Below the pieces are notes generated by a model. That model saw nothing but the letters and a program-made list of their open reading frames with translations. It searched no databases and was not told the DNA's origin. Position numbers and translations under genes: made by a program. Of a stretch of 64,000 nt of DNA, positions 19,403 through 26,730 are shown one piece after another; position 1 is the stretch's first letter; every line of letters begins with the position of its first letter. Source of the DNA: a virus; IMG/VR virus record IMGVR_UViG_3300047564_003843, positions 1 to 64,000 of that record, one strand, 5' to 3'.

Positions 19403-19760
19403 TTGGGTCCTCCGTAGAAGCAACAATACCGTTGAATGGGTTCCAACCCCTCAACCGAGAGCCACAACCGCAATTGGTGTCCTTTATGAAGGCCAGCATC
19501 TTGCCTGATTCGGTTTTTACCCTGTCCAAGCCTTTTTCATTAATCATTTCAACTATCTTTTCCCGAAACACAAGTTGCGGACCTTCTGGAGAATCCACAG
19601 CTATCAAAACTGTCTCATTCAAAACTACAACCCTGCAACGGTCCAATTTCCTAGTCCCTTGGGGCATATCTCCCTTGACACTGGTCATGCTTAGTTCGGA
19701 AAGGGCGCCCGGAGAAATGAGTTTTACGATTGCTGGAAAGACATCTAACTGCTTTTTCAT
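19389..19760 (-). CDS. Hypothetical protein with CxCG motif
   Basis: 123 residues. The centre is beta-rich and the C-terminus carries DTNCGCGSRLRGWNPF, a word I associate with small actinophage proteins near the portal genes. Its start overlaps the stop of the preceding gene by four bases. It contains the first copy, in coding sequence, of the dispersed TTTTTACCC word (19514-19522). Function unknown. Confidence 0.75.
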   Translation of the reverse strand: MKKQLDVFPAIVKLISPGALSELSMTSVKGDMPQGTRKLDRCRVVVLNETVLIAVDSPEGPQLVFREKIVEMINEKGLDRVKTESGKMLAFIKDTNCGCGSRLRGWNPFNGIVASTEDPSGII

Positions 19761-20083
19761 TGTTCCTCAACATATTCGGTTGGTACATAAAAGTTTTCCC
19801 AGCCTAAAGCTGATTTAGCAATAGGCATTGGAACTATTAAAGGGTGGCTTCGAGTGCTTTGGGAGATAAGGTCAAAAACCTCTTGAACGCTAGAAACAAA
19901 AGTTGCATTACTCCACTCCCTGTTTTTCTTTAAATAGGTAGCAGGAAAAACAATCGGTAGGGTTGAATCCTCTGTAGTCATAGTCTCAAGGGCTCTGCCT
20001 CTACCTTTTGGGTTAGACCAAACAACAATTGCCAACTCAGAAGGAGCGTAGGAGCCAGTTTTATTCTTGAAGGTTGTATTCAT
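19757..20083 (-). CDS. Hypothetical protein
   Basis: 108 residues, overlapping its neighbours by four bases at both ends, so part of the leftward operon that starts at 20574. No motif recognised; mixed alpha/beta composition, with VVWSNPKGRGRALETMT near the N-terminus. Location upstream of the portal might hint at a packaging-associated role, which is only positional inference. Confidence 0.7.
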   Translation of the reverse strand: MNTTFKNKTGSYAPSELAIVVWSNPKGRGRALETMTTEDSTLPIVFPATYLKKNREWSNATFVSSVQEVFDLISQSTRSHPLIVPMPIAKSALGWENFYVPTEYVEEQ

Positions 20084-20574
20084 CTACTAATCCTTCGAAT
20101 CATAGCTCTGTAAGAGACACCAGCGGAATCCGCCAACGCCTGAGCAGGAACGCCCATTGTGTAGAGGGTTTTAACCATAACAGTCAGTTGGTCATTGGCA
20201 AGAGCCACAGGGTGCCCTGCAGGAGTCTTAGCCCTGTAAAGACGTGCCTGTAGAGATAACTGTTTAATCTCGTTCTTAAGGTGTTCAGGGACGCCAGGAG
20301 AGATAGTCCTGACTCGAGGGGCAGTCTTAGTTGGAACGCTAGTTGTTAGAGAGCGGGGTGGCGGTGAGGGGACCTGCCTATGTTGTTGCTCAGGGGTGGC
20401 TCGTTTGACCCAGAAGTGGATTGTGGTCTTAGGGCGTTGAGGAACGAGAGAGGACCCGATTGATTGTAGGGACCAGCCAACCTCCCACAAAGCTCGCATG
20501 CGAGACTCAGCTTGCGGGCGCGGTAAGGATTGGATGAAGGTGACTTCATCTAAAGGAAGAGTTGGGATTTCCAC
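20080..20574 (-). CDS. Helix-turn-helix protein heading the head operon
   Basis: 164 residues from GTG at 20574. The C-terminus (about 125-164; VKTLYTMGVPAQALADSAGVSYRAMIRRI) is a clear helix-turn-helix of the type that binds DNA, and an N-terminal segment MRALWEVGWSLQSIGSSL reads as another. The middle is Pro/Arg/Thr-rich. It is the first gene of the leftward structural operon. It could be a small terminase or a regulator of the operon; the sequence does not decide. The start is leaderless-type: TACACT, six bases, GTG. Confidence 0.75.
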   Translation of the reverse strand: MEIPTLPLDEVTFIQSLPRPQAESRMRALWEVGWSLQSIGSSLVPQRPKTTIHFWVKRATPEQQHRQVPSPPPRSLTTSVPTKTAPRVRTISPGVPEHLKNEIKQLSLQARLYRAKTPAGHPVALANDQLTVMVKTLYTMGVPAQALADSAGVSYRAMIRRISR

Positions 20575-20586
20575 TTACCTAGTGTA
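20575..20586 (-). promoter_or_regulatory. Leaderless -10 element before the head operon
   Basis: On the minus strand TACACT (586-581) is followed by AGGTAA and then the GTG start at 574. There is no Shine-Dalgarno at the usual distance. The six-base gap between -10 and start codon recurs at many genes of this window and would place transcription start on or next to the start codon. Confidence 0.6.
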
Positions 20587-21350
20587 CAGGCTTTTAAAGG
20601 AGCCGTACGGAGCCACTTCATTGTACGGCAGCAGCGATTTTATGAACCTTAACGATTTCTTCTTTTGGCCTGTGAGACGGCTCCGCTTATATATAGCCTT
20701 TTGCCAAATCGTTCCGGGCTTTTTTTCGTTGTTTTGTTGGTTTTTGTTTTGCTGCCAGGATTGTTTTTTCTTGTGCTTTGTTATGTGCTTTTTAGTTTTT
20801 GTTTTATAAAAAGTAGGCAGGTTGTCATTGTCTTGTTATTTTTTTGTGTTTATGTGCTTGCTTTGTTGAGAGGCTCTTACTTTTTTGTGTCTATGTGCTT
20901 GTGCTTGTCAATGTTGAGTGTGTCTTGTGTTGTCTAGGTGTTGGTGCTTGGGCTAGGTGGTCAAGGTTGTCAAGGCTTGGGGCTAGTGCTTGGGCTAAGT
21001 GCTTGTGAGTAGAGGTGGGTGGGTTAGTAGGTGGTGGGTCTGGTGATAGAGGAGGTGGAGGAAGCTACTGACGAGTAGCAAATGTTTTGGCTAGAGATAC
21101 AAACAACTTGTGTAAGTCTGACCAGGTATGCCTGGTGTGCCTAGTGCTTGGCTGGTTAGTCTGGCTGGGGGCTATAGGTGGTCAGGTCTGGTCAGGTGTG
21201 TAGGGGTTATTGTGATGTTAGAGGCTAAAACTTTGTTACCAAATCGTTATCAAATATGGGGGGTTATGACTTGACATAGTGCAGGAAGGTGATAGATTAA
21301 GCGTGTGGTGAGAGGCTCACCGCATAACGACAAAACGAAAGAGGCACACA
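20587..21350. other. G/T-rich divergent non-coding region
   Basis: About 760 bases without a supportable gene, between the leftward head operon and the rightward small-gene cluster. From about 20700 to 21225 the plus strand is strongly enriched in G and T with very little A or C. It carries degenerate direct repeats of GTGCTTGGGCTAAGTGCTTG type (20940-21010), GGTGGGT words and CAGGTNTGCC repeats (21120-21200). The right end holds a TTACCAAATCGTTATCAAA element (21238-21256) and a strong promoter. Strand asymmetry and divergent flanking transcription suit an origin, packaging site or regulatory hub; none is shown. Confidence 0.6.
21271..21298 (+). promoter_or_regulatory. Promoter with conserved spacer (copy 1)
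   Basis: TTGACA (21271-21276), 16-base spacer tagtgcaggaaggtga, TAGATT (21293-21298), ahead of the rightward small-gene cluster. The spacer word GTGCAGGAAGGTG recurs in two more promoters downstream and, slightly altered, in several leftward ones. Confidence 0.8.
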
Positions 21351-21560
21351 ATGAAGACTTATGGAATTTCAATCACCGCAGGTGGAAGTCAATACAACTT
21401 TCACGTTGATACAGTTCAAAAGGTTAGAGAGTTATTTACTGGCTCTCACTCTATTACAGAGTTCACCGTATACGAGCAAACACACACAGGCACAGCAATG
21501 ACTCACCGCACTATGTCTGACGCAGAGGTGCAGGACATTATCTGGGGAAGGGTTGCCTAA
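21351..21560 (+). CDS. Small hypothetical protein
   Basis: 69 residues, beta-rich N-terminus (TYGISITAGGSQYNFHV) and acidic C-terminus. AAACGAAAGAGG precedes the ATG. Its stop overlaps the next start by one base. First gene of a three-gene rightward unit. Possible regulator or early protein by position; no family recognised. Confidence 0.75.
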   Translation: MKTYGISITAGGSQYNFHVDTVQKVRELFTGSHSITEFTVYEQTHTGTAMTHRTMSDAEVQDIIWGRVA

Positions 21561-21676
21561 TGTTTATTCTTGACTGGATAGATGAAAACCTAGATGCACA
21601 AATGGCAGGTATAGGAGGGGCAATACTAACCGTAGTTATTATTGCAACACTTGGAGTATTGGGGGTATTCAACTAA
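21560..21676 (+). CDS. 38-residue membrane peptide
   Basis: ATG overlaps the previous stop by one base, and its own TAA overlaps the next ATG, so it is translationally coupled on both sides. Reads MFILDWIDENLDAQMAG then a single hydrophobic segment (about residues 18-36) ending GVFN. Acidic outside, one transmembrane helix. Function unknown. Confidence 0.7.
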   Translation: MFILDWIDENLDAQMAGIGGAILTVVIIATLGVLGVFN

Positions 21677-22005
21677 TGACAAACGCTCTAGTAATCACCG
21701 CAGAAGGTGAGATTAAAACTCTGGACAATACAGGGTTGCAAGCTTTACAATCCGCAGTAGGTGGTTGGGTTCAGGCTATTGACTTAGCAAACGACCTAAC
21801 TATCTGGGTCAATGAGGAAGGCAAACTCATTGGGCTACCGCACAATCAAACCGCACAGAAACTCTGGGACAAGACTTTCTGGGTAGGCTCTGACTTTATC
21901 GTTGGCGATGTCGTCCTCACAGGTGGCACAGGGGAAGAGGGTGAGACTCTGGCTCTGGCTAAAGACACCGAACAACGAGTCCGCGAGTTACTGGTTGCCT
22001 CCTAG
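21676..22005 (+). CDS. Hypothetical protein
   Basis: 109 residues; resembles small phage proteins of the form with a VGGWVQAIDL helix and a GLPHNQTAQKLW segment followed by VGSDFIVGDVVLTGG. DUF3846-type proteins in actinophages have this layout (beta strand, helix, WVNEEGKLIGLPxN, then GDVVLTG), so that family is my best guess. It is the last gene before a strong terminator. Confidence 0.75.
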   Translation: MTNALVITAEGEIKTLDNTGLQALQSAVGGWVQAIDLANDLTIWVNEEGKLIGLPHNQTAQKLWDKTFWVGSDFIVGDVVLTGGTGEEGETLALAKDTEQRVRELLVAS

Positions 22006-22022
22006 ATAACTCGAACGAAAGA

Positions 22023-22052
22023 CCCTCCCTCCCTTTCTAGGGGGGGTTTTTT
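22023..22052 (+). terminator. Rho-independent terminator
   Basis: CCCTCCC paired with GGGGGGG over a short loop, followed by TTTTTT, 18 bases after the stop at 22005. Confidence 0.8.
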
Positions 22053-22088
22053 GTTATCAAAATGTGATGTAATAAACAGCGATTCGAC

Positions 22089-22116
22089 TTGCAATAGTGC
22101 AGGAAGGTGCTATTGT
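22089..22116 (+). promoter_or_regulatory. Promoter with conserved spacer (copy 2)
   Basis: TTGCAA (22089-22094), 16-base spacer with GTGCAGGAAGGTG, TATTGT (22111-22116). It drives the zinc-ribbon gene at 22150, which has the leader CGACGAAAGG at 22133-22142. Confidence 0.75.
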
Positions 22117-22149
22117 TCTACTTAGAGGCAAACGACGAAAGGAAAACAA

Positions 22150-22383
22150 ATGTCAAGCAACTATCCCGCAGGTGTTACAGGAAACGAATACCAAATCTCA
22201 GGGGCTCAGCACGAGTGGAGTGATGTTCGTGCAGAGGCTTGCTATAACGAAGAGTGCAAGATGTTTGAGGTTGAAGATGTCGAAGCAGATGTCGAAATCG
22301 AATTGTCACACGACACCGAATACTACGAGTGGAAGTGTCCAACTTGTGGGGCAACTAGAGACATTGAAAGAAATGTCGAGTAG
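22150..22383 (+). CDS. Small zinc-ribbon protein
   Basis: 77 residues with two cysteine pairs, CYNEEC near residue 31 and CPTC near residue 64, consistent with a zinc ribbon. The ATG lies eight bases after the CGACGAAAGG leader. It has its own promoter between two terminated units, so it may be expressed strongly and separately. Similar small proteins are common in actinophages; function unknown. Confidence 0.8.
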   Translation: MSSNYPAGVTGNEYQISGAQHEWSDVRAEACYNEECKMFEVEDVEADVEIELSHDTEYYEWKCPTCGATRDIERNVE

Positions 22384-22392
22384 GCGTGTCGC

Positions 22393-22420
22393 TTGACAAA
22401 GTGCAGGAAGGTGTTAAAGT
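22393..22420 (+). promoter_or_regulatory. Promoter with conserved spacer (copy 3)
   Basis: TTGACA (22393-22398), 16-base spacer aagtgcaggaaggtgt, TAAAGT (22415-22420), immediately after the stop of the preceding gene and before the gene at 22472. Confidence 0.8.
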
Positions 22421-22471
22421 TCTACCTATAAGGCAAACGCCTTATAGAAACAAACGACGAAAGGGAAACAA

Positions 22472-22636
22472 ATGAAGTGCAAAGTTCCAAACTGTGAGAG
22501 CACAGACCTAGTATTCTCAGGCACAGACGCTTTTCAACTAGGGCTCCCAGCAACAGAGAAGTATTGCCGTGGTTGTGCCGTAGCGTATTACATAATCAAG
22601 CAAGATGTAGACGCTCTAATTCAAGCAACAGCATAA
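22472..22636 (+). CDS. 54-residue Cys-containing protein
   Basis: Too short for a usual length cut-off but well supported: CGACGAAAGG at 22455-22464 eight bases upstream of the ATG, its own promoter, and a terminator 20 bases after the stop. Cysteines at CKVPNC and YCRGC suggest a zinc-binding fold; the C-terminus is helical. Confidence 0.75.
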   Translation: MKCKVPNCESTDLVFSGTDAFQLGLPATEKYCRGCAVAYYIIKQDVDALIQATA

Positions 22637-22657
22637 AACTTAATAGATTTAAGAAGA

Positions 22658-22685
22658 CCCTCCAGGAAACTGGGGGGTTTTTCTT
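22658..22685 (+). terminator. Rho-independent terminator
   Basis: Perfect-looking stem CCCTCCAG / CTGGGGGG with GAAA loop and TTTTTC tail, ending the rightward small-gene cluster. Confidence 0.85.
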
Positions 22686-22760
22686 TTGCAGCAGAGACAC
22701 AGGAGAGCTTGACGGGGTAAAAATTTAGGCAGCCAAGCTCTCCCGCACCTTGCGTTGTCC

Positions 22761-22807
22761 AAACAAAAACGCCCAGCGTTCTGATTTTCTCAGATTTACT
22801 GGGCGTT
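22761..22807 (-). terminator. Terminator of the leftward lysis operon
   Basis: AACGCCCAG (22768-22776) pairs with CTGGGCGTT (22799-22807); on the minus strand the stem is followed by TTTTTGTTT. It lies just past the stop of the gene at 22826, between converging transcription units. A GGGGTAAAAATTT word lies close by (22714-22726). Confidence 0.8.
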
Positions 22808-22825
22808 GATGCTGTAAAAACTAAA

Positions 22826-23314
22826 CTATGGGAGAACCTCAACTGAAGTTCCAGCGAATACAGCCTCAATCATCTCTTGTGAGTAGATGTCTGAAGCAAC
22901 CGCGTTATCACTCTTGAAGTCTTCAAGGGCTTTTGCAGTTCCCGCACTAATCCAACCTTGCTTGTCGTCTCCAGCAGTCGCATAACCAAGTTCGATTAGG
23001 CGTATCTGAAGCACAGCAACAGAGTTACTGTTCCTTGCATACTCAGATTCAAAGACAACTTTAGAAAGATAAACAGAAGTTCCATCGGCGATCTGCGATC
23101 CGACCACGGATTTTTTACCCCTGGTCTTCTTGTCAGTTGGCGCGATCTGTTCTTCAACCGCAACAACTTCAGGCTCAACTACGATGGCAACTGGTTCTTC
23201 AACCTTGACCATCTCAGGTGCTGGCTCAGCCATCACAACAGGGAGAGTTTCAGGCTCAACTGCGAGCGCCTTAGGCTCTTCCATCTCATACAAACGCTCT
23301 GGTTCTTGACTCAT
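22826..23314 (-). CDS. Peptidoglycan-binding-like protein
   Basis: 162 residues. The first 70 are Pro/Glu/Val-rich repeats (VEPE, VVMAEPAPE) and probably extended. From about residue 75 the sequence NSNSVAVLQIRLIELGY followed by GWISAGTAKALEDFKSDN fits a PG_binding_1-like repeat. It is two bases after the lysozyme-like gene, so the two probably act together on the host wall. The fold match is moderate. Confidence 0.7.
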   Translation of the reverse strand: MSQEPERLYEMEEPKALAVEPETLPVVMAEPAPEMVKVEEPVAIVVEPEVVAVEEQIAPTDKKTRGKKSVVGSQIADGTSVYLSKVVFESEYARNSNSVAVLQIRLIELGYATAGDDKQGWISAGTAKALEDFKSDNAVASDIYSQEMIEAVFAGTSVEVLP

Positions 23315-23316
23315 AA

Positions 23317-23964
23317 CTATCCTTTGGTTGGGTATTCAGCAAGGAAAGATTCAAACCTTTCACTGCCATTATTATAGCCAGTAACCTTCCACGCTGAGAA
23401 GTTAGTTCCTGCACCACTCATATGGAAAGCAACCTCCGCGTTAGTCACAGGGTTGAGTAGGTCTTCGTTCTTCTTGAGTTCAAACTTCTCGATGCGTGCA
23501 TCTCCAAGTGCTCCAATCATATTGATTTGGAACAACCCGTAAGAGTTATCGCCTGTTCGAGTATTTGAGTTATGGGCTTTAGGACGAGCATTGGACTCAG
23601 TCATTACAACTGCCCAAGCGGTCTTCAAGCCTTGACCCTCAAACCCAACGAGTCTGAGTAAGGTCTTCAGTTCTAGAGCAGCAAGGGGAACAGTTCGGTC
23701 TTCGAACAGCTCAAGCTGCATCTGGGTTCTTAGATTTTTTACCTCTTGGAGCTTCTCCTCTTTGGACTCAGCTCCAGCTATCCGTGCTGCTGCCATATTG
23801 ATGAGCCGCACTTCTTCCAATACAACAGCGGGTGCTGCTGCTCCTGCGTTCGTTTCATTAGTTTCTGCACTTGCTGCCGCACTCCATACGACTGCTCCTG
23901 CTAGCACTGCTGCTATCACACCAAACGTAGTAGTTTCGGCATGGCGAAATAAAGGGTTTCGCAT
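23317..23964 (-). CDS. Secreted lysozyme-like (SLT) protein
   Basis: 215 residues. Hydrophobic segment at 13-32 ending ASA, a probable signal peptide or anchor. The C-terminal half has the lysozyme-like hallmarks: AWAVVMTESNARPKAHN (candidate catalytic Glu at 123) and NSYGLFQINMIG (141-151), as in SLT-type transglycosylases that cut peptidoglycan glycan strands. A helical, charged stretch (about 65-90) links the two. AAAGGAGAAGC precedes the ATG. Promoter candidate TTGACA (24092-24097, minus) lies upstream. Followed by the peptidoglycan-binding-like gene. Could be an endolysin or a virion wall hydrolase; the signal sequence favours an exported enzyme. Confidence 0.8.
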   Translation of the reverse strand: MRNPLFRHAETTTFGVIAAVLAGAVVWSAAASAETNETNAGAAAPAVVLEEVRLINMAAARIAGAESKEEKLQEVKNLRTQMQLELFEDRTVPLAALELKTLLRLVGFEGQGLKTAWAVVMTESNARPKAHNSNTRTGDNSYGLFQINMIGALGDARIEKFELKKNEDLLNPVTNAEVAFHMSGAGTNFSAWKVTGYNNGSERFESFLAEYPTKG

Positions 23965-24111
23965 TTGCTTCTCCTTTGTTAGGGGACATGGGCAGGTTGC
24001 TAGTTACTCGCAACCAATGGGCTAGGACGCCCTTCGTTTTGTCTAATGTGTCGTTTCATCTATAAAACCATAGCACAGATGCAGAAAAGGCTGTCAAACC
24101 AAGACACGCAC

Positions 24112-24507
24112 CTACGCCTGAGGGTAACTGTATTCTTCCTCATACCAGCGTGAACCTAAAGTGCTTGCCTTTTTGGTCTTTTTACGCTTGTCAGACACTT
24201 CTAACATCTCATACCAGACTCCGTGCAGAGGCTCCGCGAAATCATAACCGCGTGTCTTTGTCACCTGAGTCTTGAAATTGTCATAGTTCAACTCCTCAAC
24301 TCGGGTTGCAAGCCATTGAGTCAGTTGTTCTTTTGTCAGGTAGATGCGATATTCATAATCACGATGCTCGAGTTCTACAATTTTTACCCTGAACATCTTC
24401 ACAAAACCTTCTAACGACTTCTTATCGCGAGCGCGAACAGAAATCTTAGTTCGGTCTTCCTTTGAAACAACCGCACTAACAAAACCTGTATCAGTAAATA
24501 ACCACAT
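24112..24507 (-). CDS. Conserved hypothetical protein
   Basis: 131 residues, mixed alpha/beta, with MWLFTDTGFVSAVV at the start and a basic KRKKTKKAS tract near the C-terminus. Its ATG follows the stop of a 48-residue membrane gene directly. I believe such proteins are widespread in actinophages (DTGFxSxVxS, then LAxRVxxxNYDNFK), without known function. Confidence 0.75.
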   Translation of the reverse strand: MWLFTDTGFVSAVVSKEDRTKISVRARDKKSLEGFVKMFRVKIVELEHRDYEYRIYLTKEQLTQWLATRVEELNYDNFKTQVTKTRGYDFAEPLHGVWYEMLEVSDKRKKTKKASTLGSRWYEEEYSYPQA

Positions 24508-24654
24508 TTATTCTCTCCCACTCAAGATGGCAAACGAAATTGCTGTTGCACCAAACGCCATCACTAAATCAGATGCACCAAATACCGCAGAGATTACTGA
24601 ACCTACAACGGCGAGCGCAGAAATCAACGCTGTCCAAACAATGTTCTTAGGCAT
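24508..24654 (-). CDS. 48-residue two-helix membrane protein
   Basis: Reads MPKNIVWTALISALAVVGSV with a second hydrophobic stretch (MAFGATAISFAIL) and ends SGRE. It touches the gene after it and overlaps the one before it, so it is translated as part of this operon. Two short membrane helices could suit a holin-like or accessory role, but there is no evidence for one. Confidence 0.65.
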   Translation of the reverse strand: MPKNIVWTALISALAVVGSVISAVFGASDLVMAFGATAISFAILSGRE

Positions 24655-24844
24655 TGACTACGCTCCTATCTGGGCGAGTTCGCCCAACTAATCTTTGAGA
24701 TGGGTCTCTAAACTCCACCCCACCTGCTCTAATGGCTTTGCGTGCTGTCCTGTAGGCAACTCCCAACTTCTGGGCTACTGCCTCGACTGCCAAACCATCT
24801 ACATACATCTTTGCTGCTTCTTCAGCCAAACGCTGGCTCTTCAT
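24647..24844 (-). CDS. Small helix-turn-helix protein
   Basis: 65 residues. AKMYVDGLAVEAVAQKLG followed by VAYRTARKAIRAGG is a clear helix-turn-helix like that of resolvases and sigma-like regulators. GGAGAG lies upstream of the ATG. Probably a DNA-binding regulator or nucleoid-type protein; no partner domain. Confidence 0.8.
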   Translation of the reverse strand: MKSQRLAEEAAKMYVDGLAVEAVAQKLGVAYRTARKAIRAGGVEFRDPSQRLVGRTRPDRSVVNA

Positions 24845-24846
24845 TT

Positions 24847-25335
24847 TTACTCTCCATCTCTCGGTCGTTGGACTGTGTGCTTTGGGTCGAAACCCATATC
24901 ACGCATTTTCTGTTCCATCTCTTCTCCACCATCTTCACCTGAAACGGCACGACCCGTCTTCCAAGTAAAAGGCGTTGTATCTCCCATCGCTAAAACAAAC
25001 AAGTGATACTGATTAGCACCATCAACTAACAATGCTTCAGGTGGGAAAATCTCTATTGCTTCTCGTTGAGCACCCGCAAGTTCGTTCTTGATGCGTTGGA
25101 AATGACGCCAATCTCGAATAGCCTTGCGCTGTTGATGTCTAATGCTGAGGTGCATCGGACCATCTGCTCCGTGTGCTGTTAGGTATTTCCTAAACACCAC
25201 ATAAAACTTGTTCTGCCACATTGTTTCTTGGTCACTTAGTAAATCAGGTCTAGGTTTCCCATCAACATACGGCGTGCACTCAACAAACTCGTCCCAAGTC
25301 GGCGCTGTTGTGCCAGCTTTTTTACCCCCTGACAT
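24847..25335 (-). CDS. DUF7694-like protein
   Basis: 162 residues. The block HLSIRHQQRKAIRDWRHFQR, then KNELAG and DGANQYHLFVL, matches what I recall as DUF7694 in phages and bacteria. The C-terminus is charged. It sits in the leftward small-gene operon between two short genes. Function unknown. Confidence 0.75.
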   Translation of the reverse strand: MSGGKKAGTTAPTWDEFVECTPYVDGKPRPDLLSDQETMWQNKFYVVFRKYLTAHGADGPMHLSIRHQQRKAIRDWRHFQRIKNELAGAQREAIEIFPPEALLVDGANQYHLFVLAMGDTTPFTWKTGRAVSGEDGGEEMEQKMRDMGFDPKHTVQRPRDGE

Positions 25336-25337
25336 CT

Positions 25338-25517
25338 TCAGCCCCCAATCTTCGGGAGAGGAAGGTTTCTTACATACGCCTTCCGTGCTTCTTTTGTTGG
25401 TAGCGCATCACGCTCTGCTAATTGTGCGTCTGTCATAAAGGCAAACTTCAATAGGAAGTCCGCGAAGTCGCTATCTGAAATCTCAGATAGGTCTTGACCA
25501 AATCTTCCCTTACGCAT
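25338..25517 (-). CDS. Small hypothetical protein
   Basis: 59 residues from the ATG at 25517, which overlaps the preceding stop by one base (TAATG); a longer reading would overlap the neighbour more. Contains DLSEISDSDFADFLLKF and a basic ARKAYVRNLP segment. No family recognised. Confidence 0.7.
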   Translation of the reverse strand: MRKGRFGQDLSEISDSDFADFLLKFAFMTDAQLAERDALPTKEARKAYVRNLPLPKIGG

Positions 25518-25726
25518 TACTTGCCCCCAAACTGACACTCAATGATGTCGCCCCAGCAATAACCATTTTCTGTCCACCACAAGTTCTTTGCAACTGTCCA
25601 AATCACGGCGAGCGCGATTATTGCGATTAGAGTGAATACAACATTACGGCGCACTACATACTTGCGCTCTTGCTTCCACTTGGAAGTGTCGAACATAAAT
25701 ACTGCCTCTAGCACTTTGTCGAACAT
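25517..25726 (-). CDS. Small single-span membrane protein
   Basis: 69 residues from ATG 25726, chosen because ACGAAAGG lies just upstream in the same form as other leaders of this phage. Basic first half, a hydrophobic segment at about 26-45 (VVFTLIAIIALAVIW), then a short C-terminal domain with two Cys. Function unknown. Confidence 0.7.
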   Translation of the reverse strand: MFDKVLEAVFMFDTSKWKQERKYVVRRNVVFTLIAIIALAVIWTVAKNLWWTENGYCWGDIIECQFGGK

Positions 25727-25762
25727 TTTGTTTCCTTTCGTCATTTTGTCTTACTGGATAAG

Positions 25763-25790
25763 TTTATTACATCTTCCTGCATTTTGTCAA
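25763..25790 (-). promoter_or_regulatory. Promoter with conserved spacer
   Basis: Minus strand: TTGACA (25790-25785) then aaatgcaggaagatg and an AT-rich -10 region (TAATAAAC). It lies between the stop of the gene at 25793 and the start at 25726. Confidence 0.75.
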
Positions 25791-25792
25791 AT

Positions 25793-25951
25793 CTATCGGC
25801 GAGCCTTTCGGCGCAAGTTCCAGACATAGAGAGCGTGTAGGAGTTCCTGCACTATCTCTAGGAAGGTAAGTTCCTGTCGGCTTCTACGGCTACGGCGTGG
25901 CTTTAGACGCTTGTAAGTTCCGTAAATCGCACTATCAGGTAGTCCTCGCAT
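25793..25951 (-). CDS. 52-residue basic protein
   Basis: Begins MRGLPDSAIYGTYKRLKPRR and continues with Arg-rich segments (RRSRRSR, NLRRKARR). The leader CGACGAAAGG (25959-25968, minus) is eight bases upstream of the ATG, and a promoter lies at 25988-26015. The strong positive charge suggests nucleic-acid binding. No family recognised. Confidence 0.7.
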   Translation of the reverse strand: MRGLPDSAIYGTYKRLKPRRSRRSRQELTFLEIVQELLHALYVWNLRRKARR

Positions 25952-25987
25952 TGTCTTTCCTTTCGTCGTTTTGTTCTTACATAGAGA

Positions 25988-26015
25988 ACTTTACTCAGAA
26001 ATGCAGGAAAGTCAA
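25988..26015 (-). promoter_or_regulatory. Promoter upstream of the 52-residue gene
   Basis: Minus strand TTGACT (26015-26010), 16-base spacer, TAAAGT (25993-25988). The spacer holds the TGCAGGAA element in the opposite orientation to the other promoters. Confidence 0.65.
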
Positions 26016-26146
26016 GTCGAAATGGCAGGAAAATGAAATAATTTTTTGTGATAAAGACCACAGTCAAAATGTCCGAATTGTCTTAACACTTTTGAGGTCA
26101 AGGCGGAGAGGGGCTTTTCAACTTCCAAATAACTTTTTGTAGATGG

Positions 26147-26728
26147 TTAGCCTGGCTGACGGCACTCATCTTGCTGAACAGAGATGAGCAACTGACCACC
26201 AGTATTAGGGTCAAGCCTTGTTGCAACCTCTAGCGAGCGCCGAACCGCAGCACGCACAGCAGTTAGCGTAAATTTTTTACCCTCAAGCTGACTATGCAGC
26301 GAACCCAGAGCGTATTCTCCTCCAGAACCAAACGCATAAATTCCGCTTTGGTCACGGCACCAATCGTAACCAGAGCCAATCTCGTAGATGCGTCCGTGCA
26401 CAACGCAGAGGATTTCTGACTCTTGGTTTCCCTTTTCCCCGTATTGAACTTCATCAAACAATGATTTCAACTCAGGTATGAATTTACTTGAGACGAATTT
26501 GTCTAGTCTGCTTCCAGAACAGTTCACGGGAGGAACAGGTGGCTTGAACTGATAAGCAAGTAAGTTGATAGCACGCATATCGCCCGCAGCACCAAACAAG
26601 AAAGGACCATTTCTCATTATCTTTGGATTATCTTTAGGAAGGATAAAAATTTTATTGTCTTCAGTAACTTGGCTGTCGCAGCCAACGACTGCCCAAGTAG
26701 GTCCTTGCACTGCTACCATCGTTGTCAT
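26147..26728 (-). CDS. HslV/proteasome-like Ntn peptidase
   Basis: 193 residues, close to the length of HslV. MTTMVAVQG would expose an N-terminal Thr after Met removal, the nucleophile of Ntn hydrolases. VGCDSQVT (Asp 18) and NPKIMRNG (Lys 36) sit where HslV and proteasome beta subunits carry catalytic Asp and Lys, and GAAGDMRA and GSGGEYALGSLHS match the conserved core and the later glycine-rich motif. It should assemble into a ring peptidase. No HslU-like unfoldase is adjacent; the nearest AAA ATPase (33996) is MoxR-type. It might use a host ATPase, remove host proteins or act in head maturation; all inference. Confidence 0.8.
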   Translation of the reverse strand: MTTMVAVQGPTWAVVGCDSQVTEDNKIFILPKDNPKIMRNGPFLFGAAGDMRAINLLAYQFKPPVPPVNCSGSRLDKFVSSKFIPELKSLFDEVQYGEKGNQESEILCVVHGRIYEIGSGYDWCRDQSGIYAFGSGGEYALGSLHSQLEGKKFTLTAVRAAVRRSLEVATRLDPNTGGQLLISVQQDECRQPG

Positions 26729-26730
26729 TA

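Noticed and set aside
20080-20574. Firm call as terminase small subunit
   Set aside because: The HTH fits but so does a regulator; a better candidate by module content is the gene at 40744.
20665-20937. Rightward 90-residue Phe/Leu/Val/Cys-rich frame
   Set aside because: A by-product of the T/G-rich strand; no ribosome site and overlaps non-coding repeats.
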